The notes under the pieces were generated by a model. The model saw only the letters and a list, made by a program, of their open reading frames with translations, did no database searches and was not told the origin of the DNA. The position numbers were made by a program, and so were the translations under genes. A DNA stretch of 64,000 bases from Rhodohalobacter barkolensis (GTDB taxonomy: Bacteria > Bacteroidota > Rhodothermia > Balneolales > Balneolaceae), in the NCBI RefSeq assembly GCF_002834295.1, contig NZ_PISP01000001.1, forward strand, positions 1,488,001-1,552,000. The letters are read 5' to 3'. This document shows, piece by piece, positions 28,566 through 37,770 of the stretch. Positions within the stretch are counted from its first letter, which is position 1; each line of letters opens with the position of its first letter.

Positions 28566-29306
28566 TTAGTCAGCCAAAAGCTGCTCAAAAATTGCATCTG
28601 ATTTACGAGGCTTTACCCCCTCTATATGGTAACGAAAATACTTGTCCAAATAATCTATCAGAGATTTTAATTCATTCGTTGATAAATCTATATCAAAAAT
28701 GGACGATTTCATAGACTTTAGTGACTCTCGTACAAAATGAAATTGCTTTGGGGTTAATTTCACAGCTTCACTTTCGACAGGTTGAGACGATAGTGTTCCT
28801 GATTCAATATTGATGTAACCCATATTCACTGAATCATGTTCCTCAATTACATTTTGAATTCCTATTCCCAATAGCTGAGCCAATCGGATCTGAATGTATG
28901 GAAACATAATCCTGGATACTTCATCCTGTTTATTGATCCAGGGCAACATCACAGAAAGAAACTGAAATAGAGGCTCATTTACTTCATTATCATGGAGCAG
29001 CTGTGAGGTTAATTCAAGTGTAATGGTTGCCAGTGCCATTTTTTGCAGGTCCAGCCGGATGTTATCCAATTTCTTCAAATAAGAAACATCAGAGAGTGTT
29101 TGCACCTGTCGAGTCTGCTTCATGTAATAGACCACTTCAAGCATCTGGCCCGGCACCAAAAATGCTGAAAATTTGCTTTTGGGCTTTCTTGCTCCCTTTG
29201 CAATGACAGCAATTTTGCCATGCTTATGTGTGAAAAGCGTTGCTATGATACTCGACTCCTGATACTCAACCGTTCGTAGAACTATGGCTTCGGTTTTTGT
29301 TATCAT
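28566..29306 (-). CDS. recO: RecO recombination mediator
   Basis: 246 residues. The N-terminal OB fold shows TEAIVLRTVEYQESSIIATLFTHKHG, then VIAKGARKPKSKFSAFL and GQMLEVVYYMKQTRQVQTLSD. A helical C-terminal domain follows. The family's four-cysteine zinc site is absent: the matching stretch reads MGYINIESGTLSS without cysteines. RecO works with RecR to load RecA on SSB-coated DNA. It is the first gene before htrA. Confidence 0.9.
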   Translation of the reverse strand: MITKTEAIVLRTVEYQESSIIATLFTHKHGKIAVIAKGARKPKSKFSAFLVPGQMLEVVYYMKQTRQVQTLSDVSYLKKLDNIRLDLQKMALATITLELTSQLLHDNEVNEPLFQFLSVMLPWINKQDEVSRIMFPYIQIRLAQLLGIGIQNVIEEHDSVNMGYINIESGTLSSQPVESEAVKLTPKQFHFVRESLKSMKSSIFDIDLSTNELKSLIDYLDKYFRYHIEGVKPRKSDAIFEQLLAD

Positions 29307-29371
29307 AGCGTTTGATATTTTATAGGTTCAATCGCAGTTATCTCTTGAACAGATTGAGCTTGATCAGGACA

Positions 29372-31876
29372 TCAGTGTATCCAGTCTTTATCCTCAAGGA
29401 ACTGAACCATTGCGGGCAGAAATGTAAGAGCAGACAATAGAGTCATACCGATTCCTACCACAGCCATAATTCCGATCGACTGCAAGCCGGGATGATTTGT
29501 AAAGAGCAGTCCGGCAAAACCCATCATTGTTGTGAATGAACCAATTGTAATGTGCTGGCCTGTACTGGAAAGAACATCCCACATACTTTTTTGTCCTTCA
29601 TCGCGATACCGATGAGCGAGATGAACCCCATTATCACACCCGATTCCCAAAACAGCGGGGAGCACTACAAGGTTGTAGAAGTTAAATTTAAGTCCAAATA
29701 AAAGCATAATTCCAAACAGCCAGAGGAGGCCTATTATTAGTGGAATTAGAGCAATTAATGCCCATCTTAAATTCTTAAAACTGAACCAGATAAAGAGGAA
29801 CACAATCAAAAACGTAGCCGAAACCATGTACGGACTCTCTGTTCTCATCAAGTCGAGCATGGTGGCTGCAACAATTGAAGTACTGGCCGAATGGTAAGTT
29901 TTACCACTGGCAAGCTCTACTTCTCCCACTTCATCCTTGAAGGCGATCGATTTCAACCCGTCCGAAAGCCCACTCTCCGGATAGATAATTACAAATCGTC
30001 CAATTTCTCCTTCCTGAGTCATGAAACGATTTTTTAGAAAATCCGGGATAATATCCTCATCCAACGGCTCCCTGGTTTGCGACCCACGCCGCAACAGATC
30101 AAGATTTTCGTCCTGTTGATCTCTAATGAAACTGTTTTGCAAAAGTTGACGAACTTCAGCTATATGTTCCAGTTTCTCATTCGCCATCTCATCATTGGGG
30201 GGGAATCGTTCCTGAAGTGCTTCTACATCGCGGATAAGCGTTTCCGGATTTTGATCACTTCTTGTTCTCAGCGAATCAAGAACTTCAAATACATCATCGT
30301 TTGTATCTGCAATAATATATGCCGGATTTCTTCGCCCGTTTTCATCCACTCCTGATGTAAATTCTCTGAATTGTTCATATTCTTCAAACGTCGGTTCCAG
30401 ATTTCCGAACTGATATTCAAATCTCAAGTTTCCTGAAAAAATCAGGACGATAAGAGATAAAATCAAACCAACCGACACGATTGAACGGGCGTATGGATAT
30501 CGGTGAATGCCTTTAGAGCGTACATAATCGTCCCCTACTCGATTGGTCAAAATCCAGTTCCACTTTTCAAAAATGACAAGCAAAGCTGGCAGAACAAACA
30601 ACATGGCAACCAACGCAAACAAGATCCCCATGCCGGCGATAAAGCCAAATTCAGAGAATCCCCTGAAATCAGCAAACATCAGAACAAAAAGTGCAGCGGC
30701 TGTCGTCAATGCACTTACGATAATTGCAGCCCCGGTTTTATCATATGCTAATAGCACACTGTTTTCAACCGAACGCCCCATGGATCTATACTCAATGTAA
30801 CGGGCGTAATAGTGGATTCCGTAGTCGATACCCAACCCAAAAAGTATCACAAACAGAACGGAAGTCATGGTATTCAGTACCTCAATTTGGAGATAGGTGA
30901 TACCAAATGTCCACATTAAACTAAATAATAACGGAATTCCGATGACAAGAACCGGTACCGGCATTCGAATAAAATGAGACCAAAAACTGTGTTTTCTTCC
31001 AATTTTCGATCCTTTCCGGTAGTGAATGTATTTTTTAATGAAGAAGTAGAGCATCACAAGCAGAATCACACTGCTGATTCCCAGTGAGAAACTGTTAAAA
31101 ACATCATTCATGATAGACTCAAACTCGTCCAGATGTCGCTTTAAACGTCCGCCAAATTTGATTTCCATTTCTGGGTGGTAAGATGCGGTATCAACCTCAT
31201 CAAGCATGTCCTGATAAACCTCAAACATATCTTCAAGATACCGTATATCGCTCTGCGGACCTGTGGGATAAAGGGTTAACATCACAACTGTGCTGTCAGA
31301 GTTTGTTGCGTACTCAGGTGGAATCAGATCGTCGTAACTTTCCCGAAATTTTCCAATGTCAGTCTCTTCTCCTTCTTCTTCATCTTCAAAATCGTCCGAG
31401 AAGTCGACAAAAAACGGGTTGGCTTCTTCTCTGGCAGTCTCAATTTCATCCTGCAAATAATCTTTGATCTGTATCAGTTCCTGGACTGTGGCAAGGTAGA
31501 GTGCATTATCCTGGAGCACCTCCGTTTCTCTTCGAAGTTCAGCGCGGCTGAAAAAATTATCTTCATATCTGGGATAGTAAAGGTCCAGACTTTTTTCAGC
31601 CAGAAACTCAGCCATGTCAACATTTGCATCAAAGTCAGGAGATTTGATAGCAACCTGCATTTCTGTCTCTCCGCCGGCAGTCTCTTTTAGTTTCTCAAGA
31701 GCTTGAACGTTCTCATTAGAGGGGGGCAAAAGATTGGCAATATCTGTGTCCACCGTTAATTTAGATGCGAAGAAACCCGCAGCAATAGAAAGTAACAAAG
31801 CTACAGCAATAACGGTATATGGGCGGCGGTTACTTAGCTGAACTACCGGAATAAAAAATCGAATAAATTTAGACAT
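29372..31876 (-). CDS. RND/MMPL-superfamily exporter
   Basis: 834 residues with about 12 membrane helices. Helix 1 (YTVIAVALLLSIAAGFFAS) precedes a large periplasmic loop. Two sterol-sensing/MMPL helix bundles lie near 260-440 and 660-825; the first contains LFGLGIDYGIHYYARYIEY and the second VLGIGCDNGVHLAHRYRDEG, both with the conserved acidic residue for proton coupling. The organisation matches hopanoid or lipid exporters (HpnN-like) and MMPL proteins. The substrate is not evident. The gene stands alone, with 531 gene-free bases upstream. Confidence 0.85.
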   Translation of the reverse strand: MSKFIRFFIPVVQLSNRRPYTVIAVALLLSIAAGFFASKLTVDTDIANLLPPSNENVQALEKLKETAGGETEMQVAIKSPDFDANVDMAEFLAEKSLDLYYPRYEDNFFSRAELRRETEVLQDNALYLATVQELIQIKDYLQDEIETAREEANPFFVDFSDDFEDEEEGEETDIGKFRESYDDLIPPEYATNSDSTVVMLTLYPTGPQSDIRYLEDMFEVYQDMLDEVDTASYHPEMEIKFGGRLKRHLDEFESIMNDVFNSFSLGISSVILLVMLYFFIKKYIHYRKGSKIGRKHSFWSHFIRMPVPVLVIGIPLLFSLMWTFGITYLQIEVLNTMTSVLFVILFGLGIDYGIHYYARYIEYRSMGRSVENSVLLAYDKTGAAIIVSALTTAAALFVLMFADFRGFSEFGFIAGMGILFALVAMLFVLPALLVIFEKWNWILTNRVGDDYVRSKGIHRYPYARSIVSVGLILSLIVLIFSGNLRFEYQFGNLEPTFEEYEQFREFTSGVDENGRRNPAYIIADTNDDVFEVLDSLRTRSDQNPETLIRDVEALQERFPPNDEMANEKLEHIAEVRQLLQNSFIRDQQDENLDLLRRGSQTREPLDEDIIPDFLKNRFMTQEGEIGRFVIIYPESGLSDGLKSIAFKDEVGEVELASGKTYHSASTSIVAATMLDLMRTESPYMVSATFLIVFLFIWFSFKNLRWALIALIPLIIGLLWLFGIMLLFGLKFNFYNLVVLPAVLGIGCDNGVHLAHRYRDEGQKSMWDVLSSTGQHITIGSFTTMMGFAGLLFTNHPGLQSIGIMAVVGIGMTLLSALTFLPAMVQFLEDKDWIH

Positions 31877-32120
31877 CAGATCTGTTTGCAGTCAGAAAAT
31901 TCTTAAAAGACGGAAATTACATAAAATTTAATACAATTGAGCACTTTAGATCATATTAGAGAGTTCATCAATACATGAAATCTTACAATCCGGATCAACT
32001 CAATCAGGCAATCATCTTGCATGAATAGTACTTTGATAAAGGTTCAACTACTCCATTTATTTATTATTGCTAAACCATTGATATTCCCATTCAATTCATT
32101 TCAAAACGCACTTGATCACA

Positions 32121-32159
32121 AAAAAATAGCCGAAGCAGTATTATTACCGCTCCGGCTAT
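32121..32159 (-). terminator. orphan rho-independent terminator
   Basis: Stem ATAGCCGAAGC / GCTCCGGCTAT (one G-T pair) with a 12-base loop is followed on the - strand by seven T. No annotated gene ends here. A transcript would have to start in the 250 bases to its right. Confidence 0.75.
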
Positions 32160-32298
32160 ATGTGTTCTCCCCTCTTGATCGAAGTGGATTGTTATGTTTT
32201 AGCTTGTTTGAAATATTTCGTTCCATCAACTCATCAATTATAGAATGCTGCTGTGACAACATACTGTCAGTACGGGGTAAATTATTCTTACTCTTTTT
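32121..32298 (-). ncRNA. candidate small RNA ending at the orphan terminator
   Basis: On the - strand TTGGTC and TATAGG are 17 bases apart (about 32300-32329), a plausible promoter. They are followed by about 170 to 180 bases ending in the strong terminator. An internal CTGACA/TGTCA hairpin is present. No known RNA family is recognised, and the length alone resembles 6S RNA. The boundaries are estimates. Confidence 0.3.
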
Positions 32299-32407
32299 CT
32301 GCCTATAGTCTTAATATGCTTACAGACCAAATCACTCTGATATACAGAACGTTACAGTATTCTCGTCTGTTGAAGAGATGAAAACTTAAATCAAACAGAG
32401 AATAAAT

Positions 32408-33406
32408 ATGAAATATCGATTTTTAGGAAGATCCGGTTTAAAAGTTTCAGCACTTTCATTTGGATCGTGGGTAACATTTGGGGATCAAATTGATGAGGAT
32501 ATTGCCTATAACTGCATGAAGGAGGCATATGATGCGGGTGTAAACTTTTTTGACAACGCAGAAGCTTACTCTGAAGGTCAGTCTGAAAAGATGATGGGAA
32601 ATATCATCAAAAAAGCAGGCTGGAAACGGTCGGATCTAGTTCTCTCTACAAAAATATTCTGGGGAGGCGAAGGACCAAATAACTCCGGGCTCTCTTATAA
32701 GCATATTATTGAGGGAACAAACGCAGCCCTAAAGCGAATGCAAACAGACTACGTTGATTTGATATTTTGCCACCGTCCGGACAAATTCACCCCAATTGAA
32801 GAGACTGTCTGGGCTATGAATCAGGTTATTCAGCAAGGTAAAGCCTTTTATTGGGGAACCAGTGAGTGGTCGGCCGAGCAAATCCGTGAAGCTTATCATA
32901 TAGCAAAAGCCAATAATCTTCGTCCTCCTTTGATGGATCAGCCTCAGTACAACATGTTCCATCGAGAGCGTGTGGAAAAGGAGTATGCACGGTTGTATGA
33001 CGAGATCGGGCTGGGAACTACCATTTGGAGTCCCTTGGCAAGTGGCTTGCTCACCGGGAAATACAACGATGGTGTACCGGATGACAGCCGCCTATCCCTG
33101 GACAAATACAAATGGCTCCGAGAAAATCTACTCGAAACAGAGACCGGTAAAAAGAAGCTGGAAAAAGTAGGTAAGCTGGCTAACGTTGCTGAGGATGCAG
33201 GACTTTCCATGCCGGAAATGGCGCTCGCATGGTGCCTGAAAAATGAACATGTGAGTACAGTTATTACCGGTGCATCCAAACCAGAGCAGGTTAAACAAAA
33301 CATGAAAACCATCGATAAGATGGACAATTTAACTGATGATGTAATGGATGCTATAGAGGATATCCTGGATAACAAACCTGAAGAAGAGAATGATTTCAGG
33401 CCATAA
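32408..33406 (+). CDS. aldo/keto reductase, K+ channel beta-subunit-like
   Basis: 332 residues. [21 protein letters not shown] starts the TIM barrel. The active site is Tyr in [10 protein letters not shown], Lys in LSTKIFWGG and His in IFCHRPD, with [10 protein letters not shown] and [12 protein letters not shown] typical of the Kv-beta/AKR6 group. It is an NADPH-dependent carbonyl reductase; the physiological substrate is unknown. The start is supported by AACAGAGAATAAAT upstream but no strong Shine-Dalgarno. A strong terminator follows. Confidence 0.92.
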   Translation: MKYRFLGRSGLKVSALSFGSWVTFGDQIDEDIAYNCMKEAYDAGVNFFDNAEAYSEGQSEKMMGNIIKKAGWKRSDLVLSTKIFWGGEGPNNSGLSYKHIIEGTNAALKRMQTDYVDLIFCHRPDKFTPIEETVWAMNQVIQQGKAFYWGTSEWSAEQIREAYHIAKANNLRPPLMDQPQYNMFHRERVEKEYARLYDEIGLGTTIWSPLASGLLTGKYNDGVPDDSRLSLDKYKWLRENLLETETGKKKLEKVGKLANVAEDAGLSMPEMALAWCLKNEHVSTVITGASKPEQVKQNMKTIDKMDNLTDDVMDAIEDILDNKPEEENDFRP

Positions 33407-33441
33407 TTCTAAACATTTCTAAGTAGAACTACGTACCTTCT

Positions 33442-33478
33442 AAAAGGCGCAGATTTAACAATCTGTGCCTTTTCTTTT
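33442..33478 (+). terminator. terminator of the aldo/keto reductase gene
   Basis: Stem AAAAGGCGCAGATT / AATCTGTGCCTTTT with a four-base loop, then TTTTCTTTT, 35 bases past the stop. Confidence 0.9.
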
Positions 33479-33528
33479 GATGATCAGTGTCGTAACTTTA
33501 TTTGTAAATACAATAAGATCAATTCTGT

Positions 33529-34035
33529 ATGACAGAAAAAGAGTCAAAACGGGGAATGAAGGTAATTGGAGTAACTCTGATCATCTTTGCTATTCTTGTT
33601 GCTCCACACGAAGGCGAATTTTGGCCATTTAGTATCTACCCTATGTTTTCGCAGGCAGGAAATCCCTGGACACGAGCCATGATTCTTGACGTCACAGATT
33701 ACAGCGAAGAAGAAATTTGGCAGCAGCGTACAAATGAAGATTTTATAGGGGATCCGGTTGCTGTCAGACAATATGGAGTGGATGAAATTGATTTCTCTAA
33801 CTACGTTTCTAAAACTGAAAACTGGACCGACCGCCGACGGGAAGCCATTCGTAGAATGTTTGGTCTTCATACTTTTGAAGAAAACAGATGGCTGGTGGTG
33901 AAAGCCAACGGATACCTCGCTGGTGAAGACTCCGTAGCAGTAGATATCATCCCCTGGATCCTACTGACAAGTGAAGGCACTGAGCTCAACCCCAATATCG
34001 ACAATTCCGAATATATGTCGGGAGGTGAGCGATGA
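33529..34035 (+). CDS. single-pass membrane protein of a two-gene module
   Basis: 168 residues. One N-terminal helix (VIGVTLIIFAILVAP) is followed at once by EGEFWPFSIYPMFSQAG, an aromatic block that looks conserved in proteins encoded next to polytopic HTTM/DoxX-like genes. The rest is soluble and mixed alpha/beta, probably on the outer face of the membrane. Its stop overlaps the next gene's ATG (ATGA). I do not recognise a named family, and the function is unknown. Confidence 0.7.
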   Translation: MTEKESKRGMKVIGVTLIIFAILVAPHEGEFWPFSIYPMFSQAGNPWTRAMILDVTDYSEEEIWQQRTNEDFIGDPVAVRQYGVDEIDFSNYVSKTENWTDRRREAIRRMFGLHTFEENRWLVVKANGYLAGEDSVAVDIIPWILLTSEGTELNPNIDNSEYMSGGER

Positions 34036-34922
34036 CATGGTATGAAAAAATTGGGCATCAACTTTTTGAACCGAAAAGAGATCAAACCCCCGGCGAACTT
34101 ATCTTTTTTAAGGTTTTTGAACTCTTTGTTCTCTTCTACACTATCAAATACGCTTGGGAGTGGGGAATCTACACACAACTTCGAAATACAGAGGTTGTAT
34201 TACCACTCGGGGTTGCCAACTATATCGACATCTCCCTGATGTTTGAATGGAATCTGGCTCTGATCAACGCAGCTGTTATCACGCTTCTTGCCGTTATTGC
34301 ATTCGCTCGTATGGGTGCGAGGTGGTTCTACATGGTGGTGATCGTACTGCTTCATATTCAATACGTGGCCCGTTTTTCTCAGGGTGAAATTCCACACAGT
34401 ATGAACCTGATTGGCATGTCTGTATTCGCCTTTGCTATCGGAGCCATCTGGTTTCCGGGCAAGAAAAATATGCCCCGGTTTGTTATCGGTGCCATCGTCT
34501 TTTTTATCGGACTGGGATACACATCAGCTTTTTTCGCAAAAATGATCGGAACCGGAATCAACTGGTATGATGGCCGACATCTCTGGCTTTGGATCAGTGA
34601 AAAAAGTATTGATGTTTACTCTACTATTGGATATTACGAGCCTAACTTCCTTCAGGAACTGGCGCTGTCCTATCTGCCCGTTGCTTCTGTTATTCTGTTA
34701 ATTGGCTGGTTAACCGAACTGATCGGATTTACCATGTGGTGGAAAAAGCTACGTCCATTCACCGTCACTTTGTTGATTGGAATGCATATTGGAATTACAA
34801 TGACCATGAACATCCGGTTTGATGCGTTTGTGATGCAATTAATCCTGATCGGCTTTCCCTGGTATCTGTTGTTTGACAAATTTGTTCAACATACACCGAA
34901 GTGGATCGAAAGAACGGTCTGA
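34032..34922 (+). CDS. polytopic membrane protein, HTTM/DoxX-like
   Basis: 296 residues with about seven to eight helices (for example FFKVFELFVLFYTIKYAW, LINAAVITLLAVIAFA and FVIGAIVFFIGLGYTSAFF). It is overlapped by the preceding gene in ATGA, so the pair is translated together. The arrangement resembles HTTM (vitamin-K-dependent carboxylase-like) proteins, but I cannot confirm the catalytic lysines. The MFS gene converges on it with only 21 bases between stops. Confidence 0.6.
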   Translation: MTWYEKIGHQLFEPKRDQTPGELIFFKVFELFVLFYTIKYAWEWGIYTQLRNTEVVLPLGVANYIDISLMFEWNLALINAAVITLLAVIAFARMGARWFYMVVIVLLHIQYVARFSQGEIPHSMNLIGMSVFAFAIGAIWFPGKKNMPRFVIGAIVFFIGLGYTSAFFAKMIGTGINWYDGRHLWLWISEKSIDVYSTIGYYEPNFLQELALSYLPVASVILLIGWLTELIGFTMWWKKLRPFTVTLLIGMHIGITMTMNIRFDAFVMQLILIGFPWYLLFDKFVQHTPKWIERTV

Positions 34923-34943
34923 GTTAGAAGTAACCGTAAACGA

Positions 34944-36134
34944 TCAGCTCTTAAAAAAGAGGCGACAAGAAAGCAGCGCCGAAAAGAAGCTCGAGGTTAG
35001 GGCGATCACAAATATGGATGTAAGAGTAAAACCGCTGTCGAGCATCCAACCCATCAGAAACGGGCTCAAAGCTGTGCTGAATACCATAATAGAGGCAAAT
35101 AGACTTTGAACGGTTCCGATCATTTTGGTTCCATAGAGTTCGGCCCACAGAGATGATTTAAATGTACTGCTCAATCCCAGCGTAACTCCAACCAAACCCA
35201 TATAGATAAATGCTGTCCAGGTACCGCTGAAAAAGATGGCGACCGTGAGCCCCAGCATCATCGGTATTAGAAAAAACGGGAAAAGAGTTTGAGCAGAAAA
35301 ACGATCGATCATCGGTCCGGATAACAAACCTGAAACAATTCTGCTAATGGCAAACGCCACAAATGCAGACGCCACTATGGCTGCGGTCCATCCCATATCT
35401 CCGGCTGCCGATACCTGATAAAGAAAGAGTCCGGTTACCCAGAACGGCGGGATCAGAATGGCCGGAATGGTGTAAAAGGTTCGATTGTCGGAGAAAATTT
35501 TGGAGTAGTTCTCGCGGGTGGTTCCCACGTCCTCTTCACTCTTCTCTACGGTTGTACTCTCATTTTTAATGAGTGACCAGAGAACCGGGATGAAAAATAG
35601 TGCGATGAGTCCGGCTACAAATCCCCACACCGTTCGCCAATGCATATAAACCATCATGAAGGCAATCAAAGAAGGCAAAATAGCTTCACCTATCGGATAA
35701 CCAAGAGCTGAAATGCTGAGTGCTTTTCCACGGTCACGATCATAAATACGTGCCATAGTTGCCTGTGCGGTATGACCGCTGAGCCCCTGTCCGGTGAGTC
35801 GTAAAAAGATTAGTGCTACAAATAGCATGGCCACGTGCCATGCGATCGACATCAGAATGGCTGCTACTAAAAGACCGGAAGCTACATACATGCTGTAATT
35901 TCGCAGGGGTATTCGATCAATCCACTGTCCCAGATAAGGTAATGCCATTGCACCCGTAAGAGTGGCAAGGGAGTAAAGTGTTCCAAAAGACGCATTGCTC
36001 AAATCAAATGCTGTCAGAAAATAGGGTACGAAAAGTGAGAGCAGAAATGTCTGCCCAAAACTTGAAAAAAATGTGAGCGAAATTGCAAATGTAAGAAGTC
36101 GTCTCTCTTTCCGGACGAATGTCAGGTAAGTCAT
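34944..36134 (-). CDS. MFS transporter
   Basis: 396 residues, 12 predicted helices. The first half has FDLSNASFGTLYSLATLTGAMALPYLGQWIDRIPLR, including the loop 2-3 MFS signature, and IFLRLTGQGLSGHTAQATMARIYDRDRGKALS. The second half starts near FYTIPAILIPPFWVTGLF. The substrate is unknown. The 857-base region upstream is a repeat island, and no operon partner is seen. Confidence 0.85.
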   Translation of the reverse strand: MTYLTFVRKERRLLTFAISLTFFSSFGQTFLLSLFVPYFLTAFDLSNASFGTLYSLATLTGAMALPYLGQWIDRIPLRNYSMYVASGLLVAAILMSIAWHVAMLFVALIFLRLTGQGLSGHTAQATMARIYDRDRGKALSISALGYPIGEAILPSLIAFMMVYMHWRTVWGFVAGLIALFFIPVLWSLIKNESTTVEKSEEDVGTTRENYSKIFSDNRTFYTIPAILIPPFWVTGLFLYQVSAAGDMGWTAAIVASAFVAFAISRIVSGLLSGPMIDRFSAQTLFPFFLIPMMLGLTVAIFFSGTWTAFIYMGLVGVTLGLSSTFKSSLWAELYGTKMIGTVQSLFASIMVFSTALSPFLMGWMLDSGFTLTSIFVIALTSSFFSALLSCRLFFKS

Positions 36135-36399
36135 TAGGGATTGTCTGTTTCTATGATCTTTTTTCAGATCGATGTCGATATGATTTTTAATTAGCCTTGA
36201 AAATACGGGTTTTCAAGATGAAGCTACAGGTTTTGTTGATAGAAATAATTGATAATGGTGAAAGGGTGAGTGAGATGTGAAAAGTAAAAAAGCAAACGTG
36301 AAACATTGATCATGAACTTCAAATGACCAAACGCCCGATTTCATTTAAAATCCCACAATTTGTACCCCGTCGTATAGACTGAACTGAGACGTAAAACAC

Positions 36400-36520
36400 A
36401 GCGGAGCTGCAAGTTGTCGTCACAAGTGCGGAGTATCCAAACGAGGTTATTGTGATTTGAACTGCGAATGACGAATCACGAACACCGATTTTCGTATTGA
36501 GACCTGCCGTTTGAAACTTG
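36400..36520 (+). repeat. B-F module of the composite repeat
   Basis: The B part (36400-36447) reads GCGGAGCTGCAAGTTGTCGT and ends near ACGAGG. The F part has TGACGAATCACGAACACCGA. The same two modules occur in this order, on the other strand, at 57.4-58.3 kb. Confidence 0.7.
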
Positions 36521-36560
36521 AATTGAATCCATCAGCCTGCAATTGCAGCATGCAGATGGG

Positions 36561-36592
36561 ACACACCCCTCAATCCCCTCTGGAGAGAGGAA
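36561..36592 (+). repeat. C-family repeat, copy 1
   Basis: ACACACCCCTCAATCCCCTC followed by a purine-rich GAGAGAGGAAG arm. Shared with copies at 36.9, 47.2 and 50.1 kb. Confidence 0.65.
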
Positions 36593-36646
36593 GAACTCCC
36601 ACTCCCGGTTAAACCAAAACTTTGATTCATCTTAGATTTATCTACC

Positions 36647-36870
36647 TGCTCCGATGGGGCAGCATATGATTAGCCCGGGGTGAAACCCCGGGTATAAAGT
36701 CACCCTAAATTCCCCGCCGAACAGAGAGAGTGATTTGAAACATTGGACAGAGAAGAGGCGGACCATTCAGGGATTAGGTTTGACTAAATCTATTCAATAA
36801 AAAGATTATGAAATCTTTGTGCATCGGAGCTGCAAGTTATCGTCGCCGATGCAGAGCACCGGGACGAGGA
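36647..36870 (+). repeat. composite A-E-B repeat, + strand copy
   Basis: A (36647-36696): CCGATGGGGCAGCATATGAT, then a CCCGGGG-TGAAA-CCCCGGG hairpin. E (36713-36800): CCCCGCCGAACAGAG, then AGAGGCGG, then GACTAAATCTATTCAA. B (36821-36870): GGAGCTGCAAGTTATCGTCG and GAGCACCGGGACGAGGA. Two inverted copies with the same module order lie 21 kb away. Confidence 0.75.
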
Positions 36871-36895
36871 ATAAAAGCTTTGCGCCGCATTTTGT

Positions 36896-36955
36896 AACAC
36901 ACCCCTCAATCCCCTCCGCCGGTAGTCGGACAAGTTCTCGAGAGGGGAAGGTCTC
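36896..36955 (+). repeat. C-family repeat, copy 2
   Basis: ACACACCCCTCAATCCCCTC with a distal CTCGAGAGGGGA arm. CCCCTC and GAGGGG can pair to form a hairpin. Confidence 0.65.
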
Positions 36956-36991
36956 CCGATATATTTGGGCTTAATTTCCCTATCCCAACCT

Positions 36992-37759
36992 CTACTTCAC
37001 AGCAAATAGATTAAAAGCATTTTTTGTGGTTACTTCGGCAATTTCCTGAAGCGTTCGTCCGTGTAACTCGGCCAGATTCTCTGCGATCAGTTTGATGTAT
37101 GACGGTTCATTTCTTTTTCCACGGTGAGGCGCCGGAGTTAAATATGGGGCATCCGTTTCGAGAATCATTTTATCGAGCGGCAGTTTAGAGACCGTTTTGT
37201 TCACACCTGCATTTTTGAACGTGGATACTCCACCGATGCCCAAATGAAGTCCCAGATCAATGGCTCGTTTTCCCTCCTCTTCGGTGCCTGTGAAGCAGTG
37301 CCAAACGCCGGTCAAATTACCATCCTGCTCCTCTTTAATTATATCAAGCAGATCTTTGGTACTCTCCCGGTTGTGAAGCACAATAGGCTTTCCGGTTGCT
37401 TTGGCCATATTGCAGTGCATTCGTAAGCTGGTTTTCTGTTGATCTACAAAGTCCGTACTCCAGTAGTAGTCGAGGCCGGTCTCTCCAACTCCCACTACAT
37501 CTTCCCGTTCACAAAGATCGGCAAGTTTTTGTTCATCAAACGGCCAAACGTCCTCCACGCTGCAGGGATGGATTCCTGCCATTTTATAAAAAGTAATTTC
37601 CGGATGATGCAGATCATCCATCTTTTCAAATGACTTCCAGTCAATTGCAGGAAGGAAAATGTGGGTAATTCCTGCTTCTACCGATCGTCGGTATACTTCA
37701 TCAATATCTTCTTCAAACTGTTCGAGGTATAGGTGGCAATGAGTGTCTGTGAGTGTCAA
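36992..37759 (-). CDS. tatD: TatD-family metal-dependent DNase
   Basis: 255 residues. The metal ligands are visible: TDTHCHLYL at the N-terminus, GVGETGLDYYW with Glu, PIVLHNRES, GVWHCFTGT and ILETDAPYLTP with the final Asp. TatD proteins are 3'-5' exonucleases/deoxyribonucleases of the amidohydrolase fold, linked to DNA repair and quality control. It is downstream of the broken PemK-like toxin gene, with only 11 bases between. Confidence 0.93.
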   Translation of the reverse strand: MTLTDTHCHLYLEQFEEDIDEVYRRSVEAGITHIFLPAIDWKSFEKMDDLHHPEITFYKMAGIHPCSVEDVWPFDEQKLADLCEREDVVGVGETGLDYYWSTDFVDQQKTSLRMHCNMAKATGKPIVLHNRESTKDLLDIIKEEQDGNLTGVWHCFTGTEEEGKRAIDLGLHLGIGGVSTFKNAGVNKTVSKLPLDKMILETDAPYLTPAPHRGKRNEPSYIKLIAENLAELHGRTLQEIAEVTTKNAFNLFAVK

Positions 37760-37770
37760 AATTTCTGTAA

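Larger units (their letters stand above)
31877..32407. other. 531-base gap with a minus-strand terminator and no convincing gene
   Basis: It lies between the divergent RND exporter and aldo-keto reductase genes. The only clear element is the hairpin at 32121-32159 with a T run on the - strand. A 95-codon + frame (32021-32308) and a 48-codon - frame both run through the hairpin and show no family pattern. The promoters of both flanking genes must lie here. Confidence 0.6.
36135..36991. other. 857-base repeat island between MFS and tatD genes
   Basis: No gene is supportable. From left to right it holds a B-F repeat (36400-36520), a C repeat (36561-36592), a composite A-E-B repeat (36647-36870) and a second C repeat (36896-36955). 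The first 250 bases are AT-rich and should contain the MFS promoter. Confidence 0.75.

Noticed and set aside
28023-28601. 192-codon frame antisense to the HtrA protease
   Set aside because: Shadow frame; Ser-rich from codon complement, no motif.
32021-32308. 95-codon + strand frame in the gap before the aldo/keto reductase
   Set aside because: Runs through a strong terminator hairpin, no family pattern, no ribosome site.
36135-36991. Remnant of an insertion sequence
   Set aside because: No transposase fragment or defined terminal inverted repeats seen.
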